Assembly: GCA_963767715.1 (NCBI GenBank)
Contig: CAVYFA010000008.1
Span: forward strand, 282,733 to 346,732
DNA: 64,000 nt
Reading direction: 5' to 3'
Source: CAVSXS01 sp963767715
GTDB lineage: Bacteria > Chloroflexota > Ktedonobacteria > Ktedonobacterales > Ktedonobacteraceae
Shown here: positions 54,303-62,387 of the stretch, piece by piece
How positions within the stretch are numbered: position 1 is the stretch's first letter
Layout: each line of letters opens with the position of its first letter
Position numbers and translations under genes: made by a program
The notes under the pieces: model-generated
Seen by the model: the letters and a program-made list of their open reading frames with translations, nothing else
Database searches by the model: none
What the model was told of the DNA's origin: nothing

Positions 54303-55190
54303 ATGAAACGCCTCTCGGATCTACTCGCGCGCGTCATGCTGGTAGGGCTTGGTCTGCTTGGTATCTGCGGTTTCACTACTCTCTTTGGTATTTCGCAAGC
54401 CTCAGCTTTGACGACCCAGGCTGCTAGCCCCTCGTTTGTACGCATCATTCACGCCTCGCCCTTTGTGGGAACTGCCGACGTCTTTGTAGATGGCTCGAAG
54501 CTACTCAGTAGCTTCCCATTTGGCCAGGTCACGGGGTACGCGACGATCCCACCCGGGCCTCACAAGGTACAGATCGCCCTTGTCGGCAAAGGCATTGGCG
54601 CGTCTGCCCTCACCGAGACCCTGTCTGTCAGCCCCGGAGTCGCGTACACGATCGCCGCTATTGGCACGCAGGCGAGCAACCTGTCGCTGCAAGTCTTCGT
54701 CGACGACAACGTCATCTCCCCCGGGATGGCCAGGTTCCGTACCTATGAGCTTTCGCCTGATGCTGGCTCCGTTTCGGTGGCCTCGGGAGGAAAAATGCTG
54801 GTAAGCGGGATCAATTACCAGAACGCCAGCAATTACCTGGTCGTTCCGGCAGGCGCCTATACCTTTGACGTGAGTTCTACCGCAAACAATGCGACTCTCT
54901 CAACTTCGACGACGCTCGGCGCCAATATGGTGACCAGCCTCTTCGTCGTCGGGATGTTCAATGGCACGCCGAAGAGTGAGCTGGTCAGTGCGCAGACTGC
55001 CGCTCTCCCCGGCGTCCCAAACACGGGGAGCGATCCCAACGCGCTTTCGCAAGTAGGTGCGGCGCACGCGCAGTCCTCCACCTCGACCATTCCCTGGCTG
55101 TGGTCCCTGGGCATCGCAGCGCTGCTGTTCGTCGGGAGCGTCTTCTTTCTTCGCCGGGTCGCAACTAAGCGAGGCTTGGGCGGCCGGTAA
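54303..55190 (+). CDS. Exported DUF4397 surface protein with sortase-like motif
   Basis: A 295-residue surface protein. A signal peptide (VMLVGLGLLGICGFTTLFG...ASA) is followed by two DUF4397 beta-sandwich repeats (VRIIHASPFVGTADVFVDG; ARFRTYELSPDAGSVSVASG). Near the C-terminus PGVPNTGSDP resembles an LPxTG sortase signal, then a membrane helix and an RR-rich tail. The helix is about 25 residues after the motif, farther than usual. The class F sortase right after it suggests an enzyme-substrate pair. ATG 54303 has AAAGGAG 9 nt upstream. Confidence 0.82.
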   Translation: MKRLSDLLARVMLVGLGLLGICGFTTLFGISQASALTTQAASPSFVRIIHASPFVGTADVFVDGSKLLSSFPFGQVTGYATIPPGPHKVQIALVGKGIGASALTETLSVSPGVAYTIAAIGTQASNLSLQVFVDDNVISPGMARFRTYELSPDAGSVSVASGGKMLVSGINYQNASNYLVVPAGAYTFDVSSTANNATLSTSTTLGANMVTSLFVVGMFNGTPKSELVSAQTAALPGVPNTGSDPNALSQVGAAHAQSSTSTIPWLWSLGIAALLFVGSVFFLRRVATKRGLGGR

Positions 55191-55206
55191 CAGGAGTAGG
55201 TTTTCT

Positions 55207-55839
55207 ATGCGACCCGTCCGACTCATAGCGCGGCTGGTTGTACTGGCCATGATTCTCCTGCTGGACGCGTGTGGCACCTCCGCTGCTGCCAGTACAGTGG
55301 CGGAGCTGAAGCAGGCAAGCCAGGCGAAACCCACACCGCCTGGCGTGTCGGCGAGCCGGACAGGAAATGATGTGCTGCATCCCATGCCAGCGCTCACGCC
55401 GGTGCATCTGGTCGTTGCAGCCGTCGGAATAGACGCGCACATTGAGCAGGTTGGCGTGCAAGCGGACGGCGAACTGGCCACGCCCCCGCACGATCCCTGG
55501 GACGATGTTGGCTGGTACCACTTTGGGCCTCTTCCCGGCAAACCAGGAAGTGCGGTCATCGATGGACATCTAGATCGTCCAGGAGGGTATCCGGCAGTCT
55601 TCTGGCGCCTGCGCGATGTGCAGGTCGGGGATGATGTGCAGGTGACGAACGCTGCCGGGAAGGCGCTGCATTTCCGGGTGACGCGCATTGCTTACTACCC
55701 AGCGGATCAGGCCCCCATCCAGGACATCTTTGGCAACATGAGTGGGACCTATCTGAATCTAATCACCTGCGCCGGGGACTGGCTCCCCAGTCAGCATCAA
55801 ACCACTCTGCGCCTGGTCGTCTACAGTATCGAAGAATGA
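55207..55839 (+). CDS. Class F sortase
   Basis: A 210-residue sortase that cleaves a sorting motif and anchors proteins outside the membrane. The N-terminus has a lipobox-like LLLDACG. The catalytic His lies in AVIDGHLDRPGG, the Cys in LITCAGDW and the Arg in TTLRLVVYS, in the correct order. It starts 16 nt after the DUF4397 gene with AGGAG upstream. The stop is immediately followed by the nest of TnpB elements. Confidence 0.9.
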   Translation: MRPVRLIARLVVLAMILLLDACGTSAAASTVAELKQASQAKPTPPGVSASRTGNDVLHPMPALTPVHLVVAAVGIDAHIEQVGVQADGELATPPHDPWDDVGWYHFGPLPGKPGSAVIDGHLDRPGGYPAVFWRLRDVQVGDDVQVTNAAGKALHFRVTRIAYYPADQAPIQDIFGNMSGTYLNLITCAGDWLPSQHQTTLRLVVYSIEE

Positions 55840-55876
55840 TGTCAAATGTGACCGGCACACTTTTCATCACCTCCAT

Positions 55877-56203
55877 TTAGACGGCAAGCCGTCTGGGATG
55901 AACTGCCGCACCCTCTATCCCCTGCCCGAAGGAGTTGGGGAATGCTATCCCGGTCCAGAAACGACGCTTTACTCGTATAGCTTTCCTCAGTAATCACCAC
56001 CCGGATGCCTACCAGTTTGGCCTTGTAGGTCCAGCATGTCGATCAAGCGTGCGTGGCGGATTTGCACAAACTCCTGATTGTTTTTATGCCCCATGTGTAC
56101 CGCTTGCTTCCAAAACGGGTTCTTGCCCACGGCGATGGTTCCAATGCCTTCCTCGACGAGCAGATCGATAATCCGACGGCTTGCCGTGTGCAGATACGCG
56201 TTG
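55877..56203 (-). pseudogene. Host TnpB, third piece (C-terminal, decayed)
   Basis: Carries AYLHTASRRIIDLLVEEGIG and GKNPFWKQ and, after a frameshift, ITEESYTSKASFLD, with an internal deletion before the end. It joins in frame to the piece ending at 58161: the codon GTC is completed across the gap, giving KRNRRV-NAYLHTAS as in the intact relative (KRNRRI-MHSLHTAS). It ends in the same palindrome as the intact element at 56249. Confidence 0.78.
55879..55894. repeat. Palindrome at the 3' end of the host TnpB
   Basis: AGACGGCAAGCCGTCT, a 6-bp stem with a 4-nt loop, overlapping the end of the coding sequence. The same 16-mer occurs at 56249-56264. Such structures belong to the element end and the guide RNA scaffold in TnpB elements. 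Confidence 0.7.
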
Positions 56204-56246
56204 ACAGTATCCAGAAATGGTGACAAATCTGCCACCACTCTCAAGT

Positions 56247-57491
56247 TTAGACGGCAAGCCGTCTGGGCCGAACTGCGGTGGCCTCTATCCCTCGGCCAAA
56301 GGCTGTCGGGAATACTTTTCTGCCGATGTTGTAGCTGCCGTTGACATCGGAGTGGATGGGAGCGCGCCCTTTGACGCGATACCAGCGGCCATCTCGATAG
56401 CCGGAGAAGTGCGGTTGCGCTTCCTGGTCGGCTCCCTGGCTCGGATCGTAGGTAGGCAACACATCGAGGTCCAGGAAGCTCGCTTTGCTCGTATAACTCT
56501 CTTCGGTGACCATCACCCGAATGCCCACCGCCTCCGCCTTATAGGTGAGCATCTCCAGAAACTTCGCATGGGGGATCTGGACAAACTCCTGATTGTGCAT
56601 CTTCCCCAATTCCACCCGCGTCTTCCAGAACGGATTCTTGCCCAGGACGAGTGTTCCGATTCGCTCGGCCACCAGCAACTCGATAATCCGGCGGCTCGCG
56701 GTGTGCAGGGAGTGCATGATCCGCCGATTGCGCTTCGTCGTGATCCGATCTAAGCGGTGTGAGGTGAATTGGGGTTCCTTTGCTTTGGCAAGCTGTTTCT
56801 GTTTCTGCTCGCGCTGTTTGTTGTACAGTTGATTGACGGCTTTCAGGGGACCGCCAGAGACCAGGCGGGGAACGAAGCCGGGCTTATTCGAGGTGAGGGC
56901 GGCCAGGACGTTGACACCTGGATCAAGCGCCACAAACAGCTCAGGATCAAGACCCTCGGCGCGTTTTCCTTCGGTCTGATAGACCACTTCCACCACGTAG
57001 TGATCCCCTTTCGAGACGATGCGCACCTGGTGCACCGAGTTCGGCTGCTGTTTGGTTTCCACAAGCCGCCCAAGCTGGCTCACGGCAATCTCCCGCAGGC
57101 GCAGTTCCGCTTTCCAGATGCATCCCAACTCAAAGACCAGCAGGTTGCGTCCCTGCGTTTTGTGCAGGTATTTGGGCAATCCAGGCCGTCCCCCAAACCG
57201 TTCAGGATGCGCTCGGTACACCTCCATGGCCTCAAAGAAAGCGATCCAGGCCACATGGAGATGCAAGAGCACTTGATTGGCAACTTTGGCGGGCAGCGCT
57301 TGGTAGGCTTCTGTCTGCTTGATTCGGTGAAAGATGGCCGTGTTGTTGAGATAGGTGTGCTGAAAAATGAACGCTTGCCGCACATGGTAATTGGCGAGAT
57401 TCCAGAGGTTTTTCGACGCCAGAGCCATCTCGTCGAGGGCGCGAAACTGGGGATGGATCTTCTCGATCACATGTTGTTCAACACGCTTCAT
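56247..57491 (-). CDS. tnpB: TnpB-family protein with altered RuvC site and no zinc ribbon (414 aa)
   Basis: RuvC-I is ALDPGVNVLAALTS (Asp about residue 189) and RuvC-III is HSDVNGSYNIGRK (Asp about 379). At RuvC-II, where TnpB has a Glu (as GE or VED), it reads LVLGKNPFWK, with no acid. A Glu pair downstream (TEESYTSKASFLDLD, about 330) may serve instead, as proposed for TnpB groups with a rearranged catalytic site. No CxxC pair exists in the region that normally holds the zinc ribbon. Overlaps tnpA (ATGA) and ends in the palindrome at 56249. Nuclease activity is uncertain. Confidence 0.85.
   Translation of the reverse strand: MKRVEQHVIEKIHPQFRALDEMALASKNLWNLANYHVRQAFIFQHTYLNNTAIFHRIKQTEAYQALPAKVANQVLLHLHVAWIAFFEAMEVYRAHPERFGGRPGLPKYLHKTQGRNLLVFELGCIWKAELRLREIAVSQLGRLVETKQQPNSVHQVRIVSKGDHYVVEVVYQTEGKRAEGLDPELFVALDPGVNVLAALTSNKPGFVPRLVSGGPLKAVNQLYNKQREQKQKQLAKAKEPQFTSHRLDRITTKRNRRIMHSLHTASRRIIELLVAERIGTLVLGKNPFWKTRVELGKMHNQEFVQIPHAKFLEMLTYKAEAVGIRVMVTEESYTSKASFLDLDVLPTYDPSQGADQEAQPHFSGYRDGRWYRVKGRAPIHSDVNGSYNIGRKVFPTAFGRGIEATAVRPRRLAV
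56249..56264. repeat. Palindrome at the 3' end of element C tnpB
   Basis: The same 16-mer as at 55879-55894 (AGACGGCAAGCCGTCT). It encodes the last residues (R-L-A-V-stop) and probably lies in the guide RNA. Confidence 0.7.
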
Positions 57492-58093
57492 GACTCTGTC
57501 ACCTCCCCCGCATTTTCAGTCGTTAAGATCTTCCCAATCAGCTCCTGTTTCCGTTTGGCTCGTCGTTGCCCATAAAGACCGGCACACATACTGTATACGA
57601 TACTGGAGAGGTCCTGCAGAAGGTCTTCTCGGTTGTTCTCGGCCAAATTGGCCACCTCAATGGTTCGGCCAGCTTGACCGAGGAGCACTTCGAGGTAGCG
57701 AAAGCCAAAGCGCGTCGCTCGGTCCTTGTGCTCCACCAGGACGGTGGTGGCTTTGGGATCGGAGAGCAGCGACAAAAACTTCCGGCGGCTGTCATTGACT
57801 CCGGAGCCTATTTCCTTGACGATGCGTCCTACTTGATAGCCCCTGGCGGCACAATAGTCTTCCAGCCCTGCCACTTGCCGATCTAGTCTCTCTTTTTGCT
57901 TGGGAGAGGAAACCCGCGCATAGATCACCACCGGCGTGACGACCTTTTTCGCCACTGGCACGTCTTCCTCTCCTTCCGTGACGATGATCGTCCCAGAAGG
58001 CTTCTGAAAGCCCTTGATCTGGCCCTGTTGCCACCAGCGGAAAGTCGTCCGGTAGGTAATCCCATATTTTTTCGCGTACTCGCTTAGTTTCAT
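57488..58093 (-). CDS. tnpA: IS607 serine recombinase TnpA of element C
   Basis: About 201 residues. N-terminal helix-turn-helix (LSEYAKKYGITYRTTFRWWQQG), then the resolvase domain with VVIYARVSSPKQKERLDRQ (catalytic Ser), KEIGSGVNDSRR and VEHKDRATRFGFRYLE. ATG 58093 fits the family start; an upstream in-frame start at 58129 is possible. The stop overlaps the tnpB start by four bases. Confidence 0.9.
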   Translation of the reverse strand: MKLSEYAKKYGITYRTTFRWWQQGQIKGFQKPSGTIIVTEGEEDVPVAKKVVTPVVIYARVSSPKQKERLDRQVAGLEDYCAARGYQVGRIVKEIGSGVNDSRRKFLSLLSDPKATTVLVEHKDRATRFGFRYLEVLLGQAGRTIEVANLAENNREDLLQDLSSIVYSMCAGLYGQRRAKRKQELIGKILTTENAGEVTES

Positions 58094-58160
58094 GTCCACA
58101 CTGTCGCACCGTTTATCATTATATGTCAATGTTCTTCATGATTCCAAGCGAACGTTTGCT

Positions 58161-58552
58161 ACACGGCGGTTGCGCTTCGTCGTGATCCGATCAAGCTGGC
58201 GGGAAGTGAAACGGTTCGCTTGGGCGAGCTGCTGCTGGTACCGGGCGCGTTGCTTGTTGTAGTACTGATTCAGACTTTTGAGCGGACGGCCATTGACCAA
58301 GAGCGGCAGAAAGCCCTGCTTCGTCGAGGTAACTGCTGCCAGGATGTTCACCCCGAGGTCGAGGGCAGCGATTTGTGAGGGATCAATTGCCTTCTGCTCT
58401 TCTGCTTTTTGATACACCACCTCCACCATGTAGCCATCGGGACGCGGCACAATGCGTACCTGATCAATTGTCTTGCGCGTGTGTTTCGTTGGAATCTCAA
58501 TGCCCAGGCCGGAAGGCGCGATCATACCGCGCTTTAATGCCTTTTTCGAAAG
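58161..58552 (-). pseudogene. Host TnpB, second piece (middle)
   Basis: Encodes LSKKALKRGMIAPSGLGIEI, VRIVPRPDGYMVEVVYQ, the RuvC-I ALDLGVNILAAVTSTKQG and LDRITTKRNRRV. It is flanked on one side by element C and on the other by element B. It joins in frame to the piece ending at 60497 (YDLQA-LSKKALKRG), which matches the layout of the intact TnpB at 56.2-57.5 kb. Confidence 0.8.
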
Positions 58553-58601
58553 AGTCTTCAACAGTATTGAAAAAGCTAGGATGATAGGTTAAAATGTATG
58601 C

Positions 58602-59181
58602 ATGGAACATACATATTCACCGAGACAATTTGGGAAACTGATTGGAAAATCAGTCAATACCCTGCAAAAATGGGATCGAAAAGGCATCTTACCCGCATAT
58701 CCGTAGTCCGACGAATCGGCGCTACTACACGCATGAACAATACTTGCAGTATCGCGGGTTGATTTCTTCAGAGCAGGGATTGGTGATTGCGTATGCTCGT
58801 GTGTCTTCCCCTGGTCAGAAAAAAGACCTGGCCATTCAAAAAGAAGCACTGCGAGCCTATTGCCTGGAACACGGGATCAAGGTTGACCAGTGGATCGAAG
58901 ATATTGGCTCGGCGCTCAACTACAAACGCAAAGGCTTCAATCAGGTCATTGAGCAAATTGAGTTGGGCTTGGTCAAACGGCTGATGATTGGCTACCAGGA
59001 TCGCTTCGTGCGCTTTGGCTATGACTGGTTTGAGCACTTCTGCGAGCGGCATGGGACCGAAATCACCGTGATTAATGGCGAAACGTTCTCACCTGAAGAA
59101 GAACTGGTGCGGGACTTGATCGCCATTGTGACCGTGTTTTCAGCGCGCGGCTTCACTGGTCTGCGTTCCATAAAAACCTGA
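58602..59181 (+). pseudogene. IS607 TnpA of element B, frameshifted
   Basis: Starts M-E-H-T-Y-S-P-R-Q-F-G-K-L-I-G with a helix-turn-helix (KSVNTLQKWDRKGILPAY), then hits a stop near 58706. The next frame continues RSPTNRRYYTHEQYLQYRG and the recombinase domain VIAYARVSSPGQKKDLAIQ, IEDIGSALNYKR, MIGYQDRFVRFGYDW. One or two bases separate the frames. Confidence 0.8.
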
Positions 59182-59216
59182 TTCGAGCGGCGGCTCTGGG
59201 AAAGGATATGAGCGGA

Positions 59217-60391
59217 TGATCAAAGCGCATAAGATCAGACTGCATCCCACACCAGAGCAGGCTGTCTATTTTGCCAAAGCCGCTGGAACCAGCCGCTTCG
59301 TGTGGAACTGGGCGATTAGCTGAGTGGAATCGGCAATATGAAGTAGGCGAGAAGCCTACCGCTTTAAAGCTCAAGAAGCAATTCAACGAGATCAGGCGGG
59401 AGCAGTTCCCCTGGACCTGGGAAGTCACAAAGAACGCTTCAGATCAGCCTTTTCTTGATCTGGGCAAAGCATTTACCGCCTTTTTTGAAGGCACGTGCCC
59501 GCCGCCCGAAATTCAAGAGCAAAAAGCGCAGCAAACCGAGCTTCTATCTGGCGAATGATCAGTTTGAACTGGGTGATCATCGCATCTGGGTACCTAAGCT
59601 CGGATGGGTCAATATGGCGGAGAATTTGCGCTTCAAAGGGAAGGTCACAGGCGCACGGATCACCAAAACGGCAGATTGGTGGTTTGTGTCTATCCAGGTG
59701 GAAATGCCTGATGAGCTTCCCGATGAAGAAACCAGCAGCTGTGGGCATCGATGTGGGGCTGAACCGATTGGCAACCTTGAGTACGGGCGAGGGAATCGAG
59801 AACCAAGCTTTCCTCAAGACCGCCCTCAAGAAACTGCGTCAGGCTAACAAGCGCCTGCATCGCCGCAAACTGGGATCGAAAAATCGGGAGAAAGCGCGTA
59901 GACAGGTGGCACGGCTCCATTATCGGATTACCTGTTTGCGCGACGATGTGCTCCACAAGCTGACGACCACAGCTTGCCAATTGCTACGGGATCATCGGGA
60001 TTGAAGATCTCAACCTCAAGGGACTTGCTCAAGAATCGGCAAGCTTGTCGCGTTCATTCTCGGATGCCGCGCTTGGCAAACTGCTTGCACCTGCTTGACG
60101 AGCGAAGGTTGAGCAGCGTGGCGGGCAGGTCATCAAGGTGAGATCGCTTCTTTCCTTCGAGTAAGACCTGCCACTGTTGCGGGTGGAAGTGGGAAGACAT
60201 GCAACTCTCTGACCGAGTGTTCCTCTGCCAGAACCCGCACTGCGCCTATTATCAGTTTCGAGCAGGATCGTGATCACAACGCAGCTCTCAATATCTTGCG
60301 TGAAGCCCTGCGCTTGATCGGGCTGATTGATCAAGTCGCCACCGGTACTGGCTCGGACGAAGACGTAAACTTGGCTGTGGACGCGGGGTAA
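59217..60391 (+). pseudogene. TnpB of element B, many frameshifts
   Basis: Pieces in several frames: IKAHKIRLHPTPEQAVYFAK (typical N-terminus), RFKGKVTGARITKTADWWFV, the RuvC-I AVGIDVGLNRLATLS, GIEDLNLKGLA (RuvC-II Glu), a Cys-containing CQNPHCAYY and finally DHNAALNILREALRL with the RuvC-III Asp. This is the common zinc-ribbon type, unlike the TnpB of element C. It is not translatable. Confidence 0.78.
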
Positions 60392-60496
60392 GACCAAAAA
60401 GGCCCAGGTCGTCTTGAGGCACCTACGGATGAAGCAGCAACAACGAAAGATGTGGGAGAACTATGCTTGCATATGTTTTACTACATTAATCGGAGC

Positions 60497-60868
60497 AGCT
60501 TGCAGATCGTAGATCAAGATGTTGCGCCCTTTGGCTTTGTCTTTGTAACCAGGGATCCTGGGTTTTCCCGTGAACTTTTCAGGATGGTCATACCACTCTT
60601 TGAGGGCGGCCCTGAAGGAGCGCCAGTTCTTGTCGATCAAGATCAAAATGGAGTTGGAGACCTTGCGGGGGAGGGCCTGATAACATTCCAGGTGCTTCAC
60701 CCGATGGAAGATTTCAGCATACGGGAGATAGGTGCCCTCATGGATGTAGGCCTGGCAAATCTGGTAGGTGGCCTGATTGTACAGGTTTTTGGAGGCAAAC
60801 GATGCCTGGTCAATGGCCCCAAAGCGGGGATCACTTGTGCGGATGAGGTGTTGTTCCACCAGTTGCAT
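60497..60868 (-). pseudogene. Host TnpB, first piece (N-terminal)
   Basis: Starts M-Q-L-V-E-Q-H-L-I like the intact relative (M-K-R-V-E-Q-H-V-I) and runs through SFASKNLYNQATYQICQAY and PRIPGYKDKAKGRNILIYDL to the insertion point of element B. Exactly 124 codons precede the junction. Nothing gene-like is seen between it and 61197. Confidence 0.8.
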
Positions 60869-61196
60869 GCGTGCCATCCTTGGCTTAAAGCTGCTCCGGC
60901 TCATCGTTGCCATGTTCTTGCAAGAGCGCAGCTAACGAGCTTGTACCGTACCTGCGAGCACACCCACCACAGGTATTCGCCTACGCTCTACGTCTCTATT
61001 CTCTTGCAGGATAGGGAAAGCGGAAAACACCAAATTGTAACCTGGAACATCAACTTTTTACCATTATTCAACGAATTCTCAACCGCCATTTATCCCCTTT
61101 TACTCTTACACTTAGTTTGAGAACAAATAACAAGTCACATACTTATCTTTCCCATGCGATATCGGGAGTTCGCAGGCAGGTTAGAGAGGCCCTGAT

Positions 61197-61658
61197 ATGT
61201 ATATGCTAGTAACCAACCTGACAGTCTTGGTAGTTGACACTCACGCTCGCAGCCGAACAGCTACCAGCCGAGCATTGACCTCCCAACCGGCCATAAAGCT
61301 CGTCGTCAAGGCACAAAATTACTCCGTAGCCGAGAAATACACAGCGCAGCTCTCCCCCGACATCATCTGGTTCAAGCTAAAGGCCGGGCAATCTGACAGC
61401 ATTGCCGAGATATACCGCTTGAAAAAGCTCTCCCCGGCTTCCCACATCATGGCGATCACTGCTAAAGAGGACGAGCAGGAAGCATTTGCGGCTATCATTG
61501 CTGGCGCGCAGGGCTATGGCTTACTGACGAGCAACGATCCGGATCAGCTCATACCGAGCATCCAAATGCTGTGCCGTGGTGAATTTGCACTCCCACCAAA
61601 ACTACGTGTGAGATTGATGCAACGCTTACGCGCCGCGGCGCTGTCGGGACTCGACTGA
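61197..61658 (+). CDS. Degenerate stand-alone receiver-like protein
   Basis: A 153-residue paralogue of the receiver domain of the regulator at 49.9 kb (both share RALTSQPAIK/QVLTSQAEIK, EDEQEAFA-I-AGAQGY and LCRGEF). The acidic pocket reads VVDTHA instead of VVDDHA. The phosphoacceptor position reads DIIWFKLKAG, with Lys where Asp is expected. No DNA-binding domain follows. It cannot be phosphorylated in the usual way; it may act by protein contact or be a relic. It lies beyond the TnpB nest, on the opposite strand to its paralogue. Confidence 0.75.
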   Translation: MYMLVTNLTVLVVDTHARSRTATSRALTSQPAIKLVVKAQNYSVAEKYTAQLSPDIIWFKLKAGQSDSIAEIYRLKKLSPASHIMAITAKEDEQEAFAAIIAGAQGYGLLTSNDPDQLIPSIQMLCRGEFALPPKLRVRLMQRLRAAALSGLD

Positions 61659-61688
61659 CTGGTACAGAGTAAATCGGTGATCGAAATA

Positions 61689-62036
61689 TTAAATTTCGTC
61701 AATCTCATCAGGATTATGCATTATTATGCGTTGAGCAAGCTCTAAAAGCCTCTGCCTATCATAGGCTGCCATGTATTCAACGGAAGCTTGTTCATCATTC
61801 GGGACGTGTCTTTTCACGAAGGCTGCCACGCGCTGATAGGCTACCTCTTCTGAACATTGATAGCGCAGTTGAACGTAGCGAAGGAGTGCTTGTCTGGATC
61901 GATATCTTACTTCTACGCGCTCGCGAGCATGTCTACTTAGCATCCTCTTTACCCGAGCTATAACAACAAAGGTGGTACCTATTAAGACGAATACAAGAGC
62001 GGTAACCCCTCTTCGCCTAAGTTGAGTTGTAAGCAC
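61689..62036 (-). CDS. Small membrane-anchored hypothetical protein
   Basis: A 115-residue protein with one N-terminal hydrophobic helix (TALVFVLIGTTFVVIARV), a basic stretch, and a helical C-terminal domain with an acidic end (DEIDEI). No family is recognised. GTG start with AGGAG 7 nt upstream supports a real gene. Convergent with the receiver-like gene. Confidence 0.55.
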   Translation of the reverse strand: MLTTQLRRRGVTALVFVLIGTTFVVIARVKRMLSRHARERVEVRYRSRQALLRYVQLRYQCSEEVAYQRVAAFVKRHVPNDEQASVEYMAAYDRQRLLELAQRIIMHNPDEIDEI

Positions 62037-62387
62037 ATATGTTCTCCTGGCCGTTTATTGCAAGCAGTTACTGCAATCTAAATGCTAACTGCTGAAAGTA
62101 GAGCAATGAGTACGAAAAAGGCTAGCTGGCAGGAGGTTATGGTTTTGTTCTTCGCTTTTTTTGCACTTCAACTCCGTGTGATTTATATCATACACCAAGC
62201 ATCTTGGGATTAACATCGGTAAAAAACCCTATCTCCTGAGTAGCAAAATTGGCTAAGGAACTTTATGTGGGCCTTCCTACTTCACTTAACGCATAAGCAT
62301 AGCTGATTCGCTCCTGCCCCAGGCTCAGATTATGCCAGGTAGGATAGACAAAGAGGTAGCGTTCATCGTAGTGTAAAGTGAGCCTCT
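62037..62387. other. Intergenic stretch, nothing recognised
   Basis: About 350 nt between the small membrane protein and the partial glycosyltransferase, both on the minus strand. I find no gene, repeat or clear terminator in it. Confidence 0.5.

Larger units (their letters stand above)
56204..58160 (-). mobile_element. IS607-family element C, inserted in a TnpB gene
   Basis: About 1.96 kb with intact tnpA and tnpB. Removing it restores the frame of the host TnpB exactly, so both edges can be placed within two bases. The dinucleotide GT (minus strand) may belong to either side. No terminal inverted repeats, as expected. Confidence 0.78.
58553..60496 (+). mobile_element. IS607-family element B, degenerate, inserted in the same TnpB gene
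   Basis: About 1.94 kb in the opposite orientation to element C, with damaged tnpA and tnpB of a different lineage (zinc-ribbon type). Removing it restores the host TnpB frame at YDLQA-LSKK. Since it is decayed and element C is intact, element B probably arrived earlier. Confidence 0.75.
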
